A DNA stretch of 64,000 nt from Nostoc parmelioides FACHB-3921 (GTDB lineage: Bacteria > Cyanobacteriota > Cyanobacteriia > Cyanobacteriales > Nostocaceae), in the NCBI RefSeq assembly GCF_014696625.1, contig NZ_JACJQL010000002.1:62001-126000 (forward strand), written 5' to 3'. The notes beneath the pieces are model-generated. The model searched no databases and was not told the origin of the DNA. It saw only the letters and a list, made by a program, of their open reading frames with translations. Position numbers and translations under genes: made by a program. Of the stretch, positions 28,505-37,612 are shown piece by piece (positions within the stretch are counted from its first letter, which is position 1; every line of letters starts with the position of its first letter).

Positions 28505-31500
28505 GTGGGTAAGCTGGTTATCTTCGAGATTGGAGAAGGCAGTTTTCAGCAGGGGTTTCCTGTGAAAATTAGAATTGGGGAAGAACGGAAACGCGATTCT
28601 ACAGAAATTCTCGGCAGGTTGCCACCAGCATTAACAATTCCTCAACATTATTATGAATGGCAATCAAGTTACCGTCACTTGCCAGCAAATTGGTTAATTA
28701 CTGTTCCCGAAACTCAAATTACCAATGTATCCACCATCGAAACTTGTCATCATGCTGCTCAAAGATTTCAATTTAGTTTTAATGAATGGTTAAATCAACC
28801 GGTAGTTAGACAATTGGAACGGCAATTATTACAAAGAGTTGGTGATTGGCAGGATGTACGCTTTATTTTACAAACACAAGATGCCTTGCTGCGCCGCATT
28901 CCTTGGCATCTATGGGATATTTTTCCCGATAGCCATCCCCGCCCAGAAATTATAGTTAGTTCTGAATATGAACCATCTAAAAAACAATTAACAAATCCAG
29001 TAAGAATTCTGGTAGTTCTTGGCAACAATCAAGGTATTGACATTCAACAGGATTTAGAAACAATCAGAAATTTACCTAATGCCATTATTGAACTGTTGCA
29101 AGAACCATCACGCCAACAACTTAGAGATAAATTATGGACTCAATCTTGGGATATTTTCTTTTTTGCGGGTCATAGTTGTAGTTATCAAGATGATATTTCT
29201 GGACAGATTCAAATTAATGCCCAAGAAACTTTATCACTAGATAGCCTGCGTCATACACTCCGTCATGCTGTGAAGAAAGGATTAAAACTAGCCATCTTTA
29301 ATTCTTGCGATGGTGTAGGATTAGCGCGCAATTTGGCTGATGTGAGGATTCCTTACACAATTGTGATGCGGGAACCTGTCCCTGATATAGTAGCCCAACA
29401 TTTTTTAAGATATTTCTTAACAGCATTTGCATCCGGTGAGTCTTTATACGCCTCAGTCCAACAAAGTCGCGCCCGCTTGCAAGAAGAATTAGAAAATGAT
29501 TATCCTTGCGCTTCCTGGCTACCTGTAATTTTTCAAAATCCAGCAGCAGCAGAATTAAAATATCCCCAACCCAGTAATTGGGCAAAAATAGGATTGAATG
29601 CAGCTATTTTAATAGGTTTGTTTGTTACCGGGAGTTATATTTTTACAATAGTTGTTAATGAGTTGAAGTTTCGTGGACGCTTTAGTGATGGTAATAATCT
29701 TTTAGTGCAAACATTGACAACCACTCATAAACAAGAAGGTATTAAGGCATTTCAACAAGGTAATTACCAGTTAGCTCAAGAGAAGTTTCAAGCGTCCTTA
29801 CGGGATTATTATAATGACCCAGAAACATTAATCTATTTAAATAATGCTAAAGTTGCCAATCAGCCGATACTAAAAATTGGTGTTGCTGTCCCTATTGGTA
29901 CTAATTCCAATGTTGCTCAAGAAATTTTGCGAGGAGTTGCACAAGCACAACAAGAAATAAATCATCAAGGTGGGATTCACGGCAAGTTTTTAAAAGTTGT
30001 CATTGCTAATGATGATAATAAACCAGAAATTGCCAAACAAGTAGCCCAGAGATTTGTTCAGGATGCAGATATATTAGCAGTAGTAGGACATAATAGTAGT
30101 GACGCAAGTGTGCCTGCATCTGATATTTATCAGGCAGGAAAATTAGTCATGGTTTCACCAACTAGTAGTTCTACAAGATTAACAGATCGTCCCCGTCCTG
30201 ATAGTCATGGTAATTATATTTATCGCACAATTATCAGCTTTAATGTGATTGCCGAAAGTTTGGCTGAATATGCCAAAAATGCTGGTATTAATAGGATAAT
30301 GATTTGCAGCGATTCACAAGCCGCAGATCAGTCTTTTGAACAAGCATTTGTAAATGCAATAATTTACAAACGCTTGCAACATATTAATAATATAAATTGT
30401 GATTTTGCCTCAGAAGTTTTTCGTCCAGAGACTATTGTAAAAGATGCGATCGCTCAAAATGTAGATGCTATTTTACTCAATCCCCAAGTTGATAGAATGG
30501 GTAAAGCTGTAGAGATTGCAGAATTTAACCAAGGGAAGTTACGATTATTAGGAAATCCCAGCTTACAAACTAAAACTATACTCGATGCAGGCAATGTAAT
30601 TAAGGGAATGGTGATAGCAACTCCTTGGTTAGCAGATGTTTCTCCTAATCAAGAATTTGTGCAGAATGCCAAAAATCTCTGGCGTGAACCAGATTTAATC
30701 ACTTGGCGTACGGCTACCGCCTTTGATGCTACCAAGGCTATCGCCGCAGCCCTGAAACAGGAAGACGACACCCGAATCGGTATTCAAAAAGCCTTTGCCC
30801 GAAATTTTTCTTTACAAAGTGCTACAGGGACAATTCAGTTTTTATCCTGGGGCGATCGCAAAGGCGATCGCGTGGGCAATGCTATCTTAGTAGAAGTAAA
30901 ACCAGACTCCAAAGCACCCAGTGGCTACAGTTTCGTCCCGAAAAACTCTCTACAACATAGGATTAGTTTGGGAGATAAAATTCTAGTCCAAGATAACCCC
31001 AGTCATGAAAAGCAACTAGGTGTAGAAGCTTTTGCTGTAGGTAATTATCGACAGGCGATCGCCCTATTTCAACTATCTCTGCAAAAGGTATTTAATGACC
31101 CGGAAACACGCATATATTTACAAAATTCTTTGGCTGCTCGTAGTGGTAAAATCTTGAGAATCGCAGTTAGTGTGCCTATTGGTAGTAACTTGAATGTTGC
31201 GAAAGAAATACTCCAAGGTGTAGCTCAAGCTCAAGATGAAATTAATCGCCAAGGTGGGATTCAAGGACATTTATTACAAGTAGAAATTGCCACCGATGAT
31301 AATAACCCAGAAATTGCTCAACAATTAGCAAATCATTTTGTGGCAGATAAGCAAATTTTAGCTGTAATTGGTCATAATGCTTCAGATGCTTCTGTAGCCG
31401 CTTGTCCCATTTATCAAGCGGGTAAACTAGTTAATATTTCCCCCACCAGCTTTTCTTTAAAATTATCAGGATGTGGCGCTTATATATTCCGTACCGCCCC

Positions 31501-32245
31501 TAATATTAGACTCATTGCTGATGTTCTCTCTAACTATGCAATTAAAAAATTGAGGACAAAAAACTTAGCAGTTTGCGTAGATGAACAGGCGATAGATAAT
31601 CAATCATTTCGAGATGAATTTACCTCCGCTATCATTATTCATGGGGGAAATCTGGTTAATATCCCCTGTGATTTTTCTGCACCTGATTTTAACCCCAATC
31701 AAGTAATTACTGAGGCGATTAGTAGTGGTGCTAATGGCTTAGTTTTAGCACCTCATATAGATAGAATTAACAAAGCTTTAGATATAGCCGCAGCCAATAA
31801 AGGTAGATTGAGACTGTTTGCTAGCCCCACACTATACACATCCCAAACCTTACAACAAGGGCAAGCTGACGTTAACGGTTTAATGTTAGCAGTCCCTTGG
31901 CATCCAGACGGGAATACACAAAATAATTTTAGCCAGAATGCTCAACGCCTTTGGGGAAATTCTGTAACTTGGCGTTCCGCTACCAGTTATGATGCAACCC
32001 TAGCCGTAATTGCAGGTTTGCAGCAAAGTAAAAATCGTGAAGAATTACAAAGAGTTCTACGTAATCCTAAATTTTATGCTGTGGGTGCAACCGGCAAAAT
32101 TCGCTTTTTCCCATCAGGCGATCGCTATCTCAAAAACGATACTATCTTAGTAAAGATTCAAGCAAGCAAAGCATCTGCAACTGGCTATGACTTTTTTCTC
32201 TTAAATGCAGCCAGAAACAAGATTTCCAAAACAAATAGGTTTTAA
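28505..32245 (+). CDS. CHAT protease domain - membrane helix - two tandem LivK-type binding domains
   Basis: 1246 residues, GTG start after AAGGAAG. Residues about 150-345 form a CHAT (caspase-like) domain with H223 in FFFAGHSCS and C268 in LAIFNSCDGVGLA as the expected dyad. A single membrane helix follows at about 360-385. Then a TPR-like repeat (about 412-447) and a periplasmic-binding-protein type I domain (about 455-815, ILKIGVAVPIGTNSNVAQEI). The pair is repeated: TPR-like at about 838-875 and a second binding domain at about 880-1240 (LRIAVSVPIGSNLNVAKEI). Topology predicts protease inside and both sensors outside. Ligand and substrate unknown. Confidence 0.82.
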   Translation: MGKLVIFEIGEGSFQQGFPVKIRIGEERKRDSTEILGRLPPALTIPQHYYEWQSSYRHLPANWLITVPETQITNVSTIETCHHAAQRFQFSFNEWLNQPVVRQLERQLLQRVGDWQDVRFILQTQDALLRRIPWHLWDIFPDSHPRPEIIVSSEYEPSKKQLTNPVRILVVLGNNQGIDIQQDLETIRNLPNAIIELLQEPSRQQLRDKLWTQSWDIFFFAGHSCSYQDDISGQIQINAQETLSLDSLRHTLRHAVKKGLKLAIFNSCDGVGLARNLADVRIPYTIVMREPVPDIVAQHFLRYFLTAFASGESLYASVQQSRARLQEELENDYPCASWLPVIFQNPAAAELKYPQPSNWAKIGLNAAILIGLFVTGSYIFTIVVNELKFRGRFSDGNNLLVQTLTTTHKQEGIKAFQQGNYQLAQEKFQASLRDYYNDPETLIYLNNAKVANQPILKIGVAVPIGTNSNVAQEILRGVAQAQQEINHQGGIHGKFLKVVIANDDNKPEIAKQVAQRFVQDADILAVVGHNSSDASVPASDIYQAGKLVMVSPTSSSTRLTDRPRPDSHGNYIYRTIISFNVIAESLAEYAKNAGINRIMICSDSQAADQSFEQAFVNAIIYKRLQHINNINCDFASEVFRPETIVKDAIAQNVDAILLNPQVDRMGKAVEIAEFNQGKLRLLGNPSLQTKTILDAGNVIKGMVIATPWLADVSPNQEFVQNAKNLWREPDLITWRTATAFDATKAIAAALKQEDDTRIGIQKAFARNFSLQSATGTIQFLSWGDRKGDRVGNAILVEVKPDSKAPSGYSFVPKNSLQHRISLGDKILVQDNPSHEKQLGVEAFAVGNYRQAIALFQLSLQKVFNDPETRIYLQNSLAARSGKILRIAVSVPIGSNLNVAKEILQGVAQAQDEINRQGGIQGHLLQVEIATDDNNPEIAQQLANHFVADKQILAVIGHNASDASVAACPIYQAGKLVNISPTSFSLKLSGCGAYIFRTAPNIRLIADVLSNYAIKKLRTKNLAVCVDEQAIDNQSFRDEFTSAIIIHGGNLVNIPCDFSAPDFNPNQVITEAISSGANGLVLAPHIDRINKALDIAAANKGRLRLFASPTLYTSQTLQQGQADVNGLMLAVPWHPDGNTQNNFSQNAQRLWGNSVTWRSATSYDATLAVIAGLQQSKNREELQRVLRNPKFYAVGATGKIRFFPSGDRYLKNDTILVKIQASKASATGYDFFLLNAARNKISKTNRF

Positions 32246-32290
32246 TTTTACATATTGTGTGATGCTAAATCTATAAATTTGCATTCCTCC

Positions 32291-32417
32291 TAAGCTGTTC
32301 TGCTTTTAAGTTGTACAATCCATCGTGAGGGGTGTTAACTGTTAACTGTTGACCGTTGATTGTTAACAGTTAACACCCCTTGTTAGTAGTTATACAATTT
32401 AGCCGCGCATTAGCTTA
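32291..32417 (+). repeat. MITE-like palindromic repeat, copy B
   Basis: 127 bp from TAAGCTGTTCTGC to GCGCATTAGCTTA. Inner arms GGGGTGTTAACTGTT / AACAGTTAACACCCC pair perfectly and the core holds GTTGACCGTTGATTG heptamers. Same orientation as copy A, on the other side of the NfeD-to-CHAT cluster. Confidence 0.8.
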
Positions 32418-32468
32418 CCCCACCGGGGAAGCAAACTACACGTAGTATCCCGAAAACAAGGGGTTATT

Positions 32469-33926
32469 ATGTCGGAAACTGTAGAAATCGAACGTCATCG
32501 AGCTGCGATCGCTCGCACGGAAATCTCTCGTCCTGTACGATTGGCTATAGAATGGGCAATCCTCAACCCAGACAAGACTTTTTTTGACTACGGCTGTGGT
32601 TATGGTGGCGATGTCCAGCGTGTAGCTAATCTTGGCTACACCAGTACAGGTTGGGATCCTTACTACTATCCTGATGCAGCCACTACCCCCGCCGATGTGG
32701 TGAATTTGGGTTACGTCCTCAACGTCATCGAAGACCAAGAAGAACGCCGCCAAAGCCTCATTCAAGCCTGGGAACTCACCCGCAACGTTTTAATCGTCGC
32801 GGCGCAAGTTTTAATTAACGCCCCCAGTAAAGCCCAACTGGCTTACAGTGACGGTATTGTCACCAGTCGGAATACTTTTCAAAAATATTACGAACAACAA
32901 GAACTGAAAAAATATATCGATGAAGTTTTAAACGTTGATGCTGTCCCTGTGGCGCTTGGCGTTTATTTCGTTTTCCGTGATGAAGCCGAAAAAGAAAGCT
33001 TCAAAGCCATCCGTTTCTTTTCTCGCACTTCTACACCGCGAGTCCGCATTCCTGTCAAACGCTTTGAAGACTACCAGGAACAACTTGCGCCCCTCATGGA
33101 ATTTTTCACCAAACGCGGTAGACTGCCAGTAAAAGGAGAATTAGCCACCGCACAAGAATTACTAAGCGAATTTGGTAACTTTCGCCGGGCTTTCGCAGTT
33201 GTCCTGCAAGCCACCGATGAGGCAGAATGGGATGCGATCGCCTACCGTCGTTCTTTAGATATTCAAGTTTACCTTGCCCTCACTCACTTTGATAAACGTC
33301 CCAAATTCTCCCAACTAGCGCCAGAAATGCGCCACGACATCAAAGCTTTCTTTGGTAGCTACGAGGAAGCCTGTAATGTCGCCGACCAAAAACTCTTTAG
33401 TTTAGGTAAACCAAAAGTCGTCCAGACAGCCTGTGAAAAAAGCAAAATCGGTAAGCACACACGGGGCGCTTTATACGTCCACGTTTCTGCATTAGCAGCC
33501 CTCGACCCCTTGCTACGAATTTACGAAGGTTGTGCGAGCCGTACCATTGGGCGTGTCGATGGGGCTACGCTGATCAAATATTACACCGACCAACCGCAAA
33601 TATCCTACTTGTTCTATCCAGAATTCGACACAGACCCCCACCCGTCCTTAAAAGCCAGTATCACAATTGACTTAAAAACTTTGTATGTAACTCACCGCGA
33701 CTATAGTACCAGAGCCAATCCACCAGTCCTGCACCGTAAAGAAACTTTTGTTACTGCCAACTATCCCCTTTATGAACAATTTGCTAAACTCACCCAACAA
33801 GAGCAAGAATTAGGGCTACTCCAACAGAAAAGCGAAATTGGCACTCGTGAAGGTTGGGAAAAATGCCTCGCTGCTCATGGTGTAGAAATTAGGGGACATG
33901 AAATTCATGTGATTCAAGAAGATTAA
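32469..33926 (+). CDS. DNA phosphorothioation-associated putative methyltransferase
   Basis: 485 residues. The N-terminal half is a class I SAM-dependent methyltransferase fold with motif I TFFDYGCGYGGDVQRVANLG and an acidic post-I residue in GWDPYYYPD. The whole length matches what I know of the family found beside dnd phosphorothioation genes in many cyanobacteria. Here no dndA-E gene is in the window, so it stands alone. Substrate unproven; DNA is suspected from the association only. Next genes are a toxin-antitoxin pair. Start ATG after ACAAGGGG. Confidence 0.75.
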   Translation: MSETVEIERHRAAIARTEISRPVRLAIEWAILNPDKTFFDYGCGYGGDVQRVANLGYTSTGWDPYYYPDAATTPADVVNLGYVLNVIEDQEERRQSLIQAWELTRNVLIVAAQVLINAPSKAQLAYSDGIVTSRNTFQKYYEQQELKKYIDEVLNVDAVPVALGVYFVFRDEAEKESFKAIRFFSRTSTPRVRIPVKRFEDYQEQLAPLMEFFTKRGRLPVKGELATAQELLSEFGNFRRAFAVVLQATDEAEWDAIAYRRSLDIQVYLALTHFDKRPKFSQLAPEMRHDIKAFFGSYEEACNVADQKLFSLGKPKVVQTACEKSKIGKHTRGALYVHVSALAALDPLLRIYEGCASRTIGRVDGATLIKYYTDQPQISYLFYPEFDTDPHPSLKASITIDLKTLYVTHRDYSTRANPPVLHRKETFVTANYPLYEQFAKLTQQEQELGLLQQKSEIGTREGWEKCLAAHGVEIRGHEIHVIQED

Positions 33927-33979
33927 GAAAACCCTGAAGATTGTGAAAGTTATTAACACTATTCAAAGGACAAACAATT

Positions 33980-34213
33980 ATGCAAAGTATTAATATCCGA
34001 TCTCATATTGGAGCAGATGGGATTTTACATCTTGATATTCCCGTAGAAATGGCAAATACAGAAATTGAAGTGACAGTAACTATTCAAGAAGTTTCGCCAC
34101 AAAAACGAGGCTGGATGCCTGGTTTCTTTGAAGAAGTAATTGGGGGTTGGGTAGGAGAAGCACTAGAACGACCAGACCAGGGAGAATATGAAACTAGGGA
34201 GCAGATATTTTGA
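33980..34213 (+). CDS. Antitoxin of a VapBC-type pair
   Basis: 77 residues. The N-terminal part (IRSHIGADGILHLDIPVEMA) looks like a small beta-strand DNA-binding or pairing domain seen in cyanobacterial antitoxins, and the C-terminal part (RGWMPGFFEEVIGGWVGEAL) is the likely toxin-wrapping tail. Its stop codon overlaps the TTG start of the PIN-domain gene by four bases, the normal layout for such pairs. The antitoxin family is not named with certainty. It likely represses its own operon. Confidence 0.7.
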   Translation: MQSINIRSHIGADGILHLDIPVEMANTEIEVTVTIQEVSPQKRGWMPGFFEEVIGGWVGEALERPDQGEYETREQIF

Positions 34214-34611
34214 CTTATCTTCTCGATACAAATGTCTGTATTCGTTTAATCAATGGTAGTAACACTACGGTAATTAATCGTCTTGCAAATCAACAGCCAG
34301 AGGATATTTTTATTTCGACCATAACCCAATTGGAACTTTATTACGGTGCTTACCGCAGTTTAAAAACTGAGAGTAATCTAGAAATATTAGAAAGATTTTT
34401 TAGTCAATTTAATATTATCTTATGGGATTCGGAAATGGCAAAAATAGCCGGAAAAATTCGTGCTGATTTAGCTGTTAGTGGTACACCAATAGGCCCTTAT
34501 GATTTACAAATTGCTACGAGCGCAATAGCCAGAAATTTTATATTGGTCACACACAATACGCGAGAATTTAGTCGGATTAATGGACTACAGCTTGAAGATT
34601 GGGAAGAATAA
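34210..34611 (+). CDS. vapC: PIN-domain toxin, VapC family
   Basis: 133 residues, probable RNase toxin. The four acidic positions of the PIN fold can be seen: LLDTNVCIRLI, TQLELYYG, IGPYDLQIA and a weaker last site where THNTREFSRINGL replaces the usual T(N/R)D motif. Start is TTG overlapping the antitoxin stop, so it is translated by coupling. Members of the family cut tRNA or rRNA; the target here is unknown. Confidence 0.85.
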   Translation: MTYLLDTNVCIRLINGSNTTVINRLANQQPEDIFISTITQLELYYGAYRSLKTESNLEILERFFSQFNIILWDSEMAKIAGKIRADLAVSGTPIGPYDLQIATSAIARNFILVTHNTREFSRINGLQLEDWEE

Positions 34612-34698
34612 TGGCAATTTTTTTCAAATTATGAAATCACACTGTAACTATGGCAATATAACGGCAATGCGCTCTGGTGAAAAGGAAAAGTATAAACG

Positions 34699-36207
34699 AT
34701 GAGAGAAGTTCAAGCACTGCGACAAGCCTTTCAAAGTCGCAAAATGGGAGCGCTACTACTGCTAGGTTTTGCATCGGGATTGCCTTTGTTTTTGACCAGT
34801 AGAACATTACAGCTATGGATGCAGGATGCCAAAGTTGATTTGGGAAAAATCACTTTATTTGGGTTGTTGGCTTTGCCTTATTCCCTAAAATTTCTGTGGT
34901 CGCCCTTATTGGATAGATTTGTCCCACCACTGTTAGGAGCTAGACGGGGTTGGTTAATATGCACCCAAATTGGGTTAACATTAGCGATCGCTGCCTTAGC
35001 ATTACAACAACCATCTCAAAGTGACCAAGTACTGCAAATCCTGGCTATCAACTGTCTCATCATTACTTTTTTGAGCGCTACCCAAGACATCGCCGGAGAT
35101 GCCTACCGTACCGATATTTTAAACCCCCTCGAAGCTGAACCTGGAGCATCAGTTTGGGTGCTAGGTTATCGCATCGCCTTGTTTATCACCAGTTCCCTAG
35201 CGATAGTTTTAGCCGACTATATTCCTTGGAATAGCGTTTACTTACTCATGGCTGTTTTCATGGCGGGGAGTATCTTGACTACCTTGTGGTCGCCTCCAGA
35301 GCCAGAAATCCGCAACGCTACTGAAAAATATGCGCCTATATCTGTTAAAGACGTTATTTTTATCGTCTTAATTACAGTCCTAGTTGCTGGATTAATTGGC
35401 GGTGTTTTCGTTGGGTATATTGCTCTGCCTGTATTTTATTGGTTATTAGCAAGTTTAATAATTGCTTGGATTGTCACATCCTGGTTATTACCCACAGAAC
35501 TATTAGGAGAAGTCACAGAAGATAGTCCTCCCCAAAATTTGCAAGCCGCTATTTTTCTACCTTTCAAAGAATTTTTTCACAGATTTGGCTTAACTCAAGC
35601 CAGCGTCATCCTGATTTTCATCATCCTATATAAACTAGGTGACTCCCTAGTAGGCATTACCGCCAACTTGTTTCTGCGAGAAATTGCCTTTACTAAAACT
35701 GAGATTGGGGCAATTCAGGCTGGTATAGGGTTTATTGCCACAACTATCGGCGTATTAGCCGGTGGTGTCATCATGACAAAAATCCGCCTCAATCGCAGTT
35801 TGTGGATCTTTGGTATTCTTCAATTACTGAGCAACTTAGGTTATTATGCACTAGCCATTGCTGGCAAAAATTATTCACTTCTAGTCTTGGCAGTGAATAT
35901 CGAAAACTTCAGTGCAGGATTAGTCACAGTTGCTACAGTAGCGTTCTTAATGAACCTTTGTAACCATCGCTTTACTACTACTCAATTCGCTTTATTCTCT
36001 AGCTTAATGGCTATTAGTAGAGACGTTTTATCCGCACCAGCAGGAGATTTGGCTAAAACCACAGGCTGGCCTGCATTTTTCTTGCTTACTCTAGCAGCAG
36101 CGTTACCTGGATTGCTGCTTTTGCCTGTTGTCGCCCCTTGGAATCCTAAACCAGTGGCAATAAATAGACCAGGACTTGATGACGAGGATGTATGGGAAAC
36201 CAAGTAG
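34699..36207 (+). CDS. AmpG-like MFS permease
   Basis: 502 residues with about 12-14 membrane helices. The N-terminus (GFASGLPLFLTSRTLQLWMQ, then LPYSLKFLWSPLLDRF and GARRGW) is the AmpG muropeptide permease signature, and ATQDIAGDAYRTDIL is also typical. It may import anhydro-muropeptides for cell-wall recycling or a related solute. The downstream small membrane gene overlaps its end by 16 bases. Confidence 0.82.
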   Translation: MREVQALRQAFQSRKMGALLLLGFASGLPLFLTSRTLQLWMQDAKVDLGKITLFGLLALPYSLKFLWSPLLDRFVPPLLGARRGWLICTQIGLTLAIAALALQQPSQSDQVLQILAINCLIITFLSATQDIAGDAYRTDILNPLEAEPGASVWVLGYRIALFITSSLAIVLADYIPWNSVYLLMAVFMAGSILTTLWSPPEPEIRNATEKYAPISVKDVIFIVLITVLVAGLIGGVFVGYIALPVFYWLLASLIIAWIVTSWLLPTELLGEVTEDSPPQNLQAAIFLPFKEFFHRFGLTQASVILIFIILYKLGDSLVGITANLFLREIAFTKTEIGAIQAGIGFIATTIGVLAGGVIMTKIRLNRSLWIFGILQLLSNLGYYALAIAGKNYSLLVLAVNIENFSAGLVTVATVAFLMNLCNHRFTTTQFALFSSLMAISRDVLSAPAGDLAKTTGWPAFFLLTLAAALPGLLLLPVVAPWNPKPVAINRPGLDDEDVWETK

Positions 36208-36608
36208 TGATTATCGTCGGCACATTTATTCTCTTACTCACAGGTTTGTTACTCGGCTATGTTCTTTCACAGTTAGTTTTAGGTTTTTTAGCCTTCAACC
36301 TCCTAACCTTTTTCGGAACAGTCAGCCTCATCTTGATTTTTGGCACCTTATATTATGTATTGTTCTGGCAATTGAAGCGGGAACAAACGCAAGTAATACC
36401 CACAGAACTGCCCACTCAGCTAGAAACACAAACGCAAACTACAACAATACCCGAAAATCATCTCAAAAATAAACTCATTTCCCGATTATCCGGTGATGTA
36501 GAAGCAGCAGAACGATTAATAGACCAAGCAAGGCAAAACTATCCAGGGATGCCAGACAACTGGTACTGCGAAAGAGTTCTGGATGATTTAGACCGCGACA
36601 CTCGTTAA
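36192..36608 (+). CDS. Two-helix membrane protein of unknown function
   Basis: 138 residues. Two hydrophobic stretches (IIVGTFILLLTGLLLGYVLS and NLLTFFGTVSLILIFGTLYY) are followed by a Thr/Gln-rich linker and a soluble helical tail (AAERLIDQARQNYPGMPDNW, then YCERVLDDLDRD). The tail is a common cyanobacterial C-terminal motif, but I do not know its role. Overlaps the AmpG-like gene by 16 bases, so co-translated. Confidence 0.75.
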   Translation: MGNQVVIIVGTFILLLTGLLLGYVLSQLVLGFLAFNLLTFFGTVSLILIFGTLYYVLFWQLKREQTQVIPTELPTQLETQTQTTTIPENHLKNKLISRLSGDVEAAERLIDQARQNYPGMPDNWYCERVLDDLDRDTR

Positions 36609-36643
36609 TTACGTATGAAACCTCAAAATCAAGGGTTTGGACA

Positions 36644-36705
36644 AGGGTGTAGGGGTGTAGGGGTGTAGGGGTGTAGGGGTGTAAATATTTAAAGCCCTTA
36701 CACCC
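36644..36705 (+). repeat. Octamer repeat GGGGTGTA with complementary arm
   Basis: Five GGGGTGTA octamers are followed 10 bases later by CCCTTACACCC, which can pair with any of them. It lies 36 bases past a stop codon, so it may serve as a terminator. Confidence 0.75.
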
Positions 36706-36845
36706 AGTCTCAACAGACAACCTGGGTGCGTAAGTCCTGAATCTTTGGTTTGTTATGCTCAAATATAGCTAAAATAAGTCAAGTAAAATTTACAAATCTT
36801 TGATTAGGTCGTCTAACACCAGCTAATCTAATCACACATCAAAAT

Positions 36846-37022
36846 ATGGCTATATTCAGACAATACATCGCCCCCTTACTAGTAGTACTAGTATTTATAT
36901 TTGCCCTAGTCGCAGTCAGCGCCCGCATCTTCTTACCCTCAGATATGGCTGCACCAGCACCCATTGAAGAGGTAGGTGTCAGTTTCGTACCTATCGGTAA
37001 TGACCCAATAGCACTTTCTTGA
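36846..37022 (+). CDS. 58-residue single-helix membrane protein
   Basis: Short gene with an ATG start and a stop at 37020-37022. A hydrophobic segment (YIAPLLVVLVFIFALVAVSA, residues 7-26) is followed by RIFLPSDMAAPAPIEEVGV. Protein-like composition and a clear membrane helix support it. No Shine-Dalgarno site is obvious. Function unknown. Confidence 0.6.
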   Translation: MAIFRQYIAPLLVVLVFIFALVAVSARIFLPSDMAAPAPIEEVGVSFVPIGNDPIALS

Positions 37023-37096
37023 AGCATTTTGAACCAGGAAAACTACAGACGTTGCAGTGCAACGTCTCAGAAGAAATGACCAACGACTAATGACAA

Positions 37097-37612
37097 TTGA
37101 CTAATCCTGAATTACTAATACCCGGATATCATATTCGACGCGGCTCAACCTTGGAGCGATCGCAACTCGTCAAATTCATCCAGCGTACTTACCAAGAGTT
37201 GTTCCCCCAACAATCAGACTTTGCTCACCTAGCAATTACAGTTGAGCAATATTTCTCTAAAGACACACCTTTGTGGTGGGTTGATTTTTTGGGTGAGGAA
37301 CTGGGGGGAGATGGGGGAGAAACAAAGAATTATTCCCCCCTATCCCCCGTGGCTTGCCTGTGGATGGGAAATGCCATAGATCAAATAAAAGGCGATCGCC
37401 ATGCTCATATTTTTCTGCTGTACGTTCTTCCCGAACATCGACGCAAAGGGATTGCTACAGCATTAATGCAATATGCAGAGAATTGGGCGAAGCAAAGAGG
37501 CGATCGCCAAATCGGATTACAAGTATTTCAATCCAATCCCCCAGCCTTAAATCTTTACAATTACTTAGGTTATCAAACCCAATCCCTCTGGATGGTCAAG
37601 AAAATTAATTAG
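37097..37612 (+). CDS. GNAT family N-acetyltransferase
   Basis: 171 residues with the acetyl-CoA motif A in LLYVLPEHRRKGIATALMQY and a C-terminal NPPALNLYNYLGYQ strand-helix typical of RimI-like GNATs. The start is a TTG. Residues about 67-88 (GEELGGDGGETKNYSPLSP) are a low-complexity insert encoded by a G-run/C-run inverted repeat at 37303-37349, between two normal strands. The stop codon TAG belongs to the STRR array that follows. Substrate unknown. Confidence 0.8.
   Translation: MTNPELLIPGYHIRRGSTLERSQLVKFIQRTYQELFPQQSDFAHLAITVEQYFSKDTPLWWVDFLGEELGGDGGETKNYSPLSPVACLWMGNAIDQIKGDRHAHIFLLYVLPEHRRKGIATALMQYAENWAKQRGDRQIGLQVFQSNPPALNLYNYLGYQTQSLWMVKKIN
37303..37349. repeat. G-run/C-run inverted repeat inside the GNAT gene
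   Basis: GGGGGGAGATGGGGG and CCCCCCTATCCCCC can pair over about 18 bases. The block keeps the reading frame open. Confidence 0.6.

Noticed and set aside
32469..34611. A dnd or other full DNA-modification defence operon
   Set aside because: Only the associated methyltransferase and a toxin-antitoxin pair are present; no DndA-E, restriction or helicase partner nearby.
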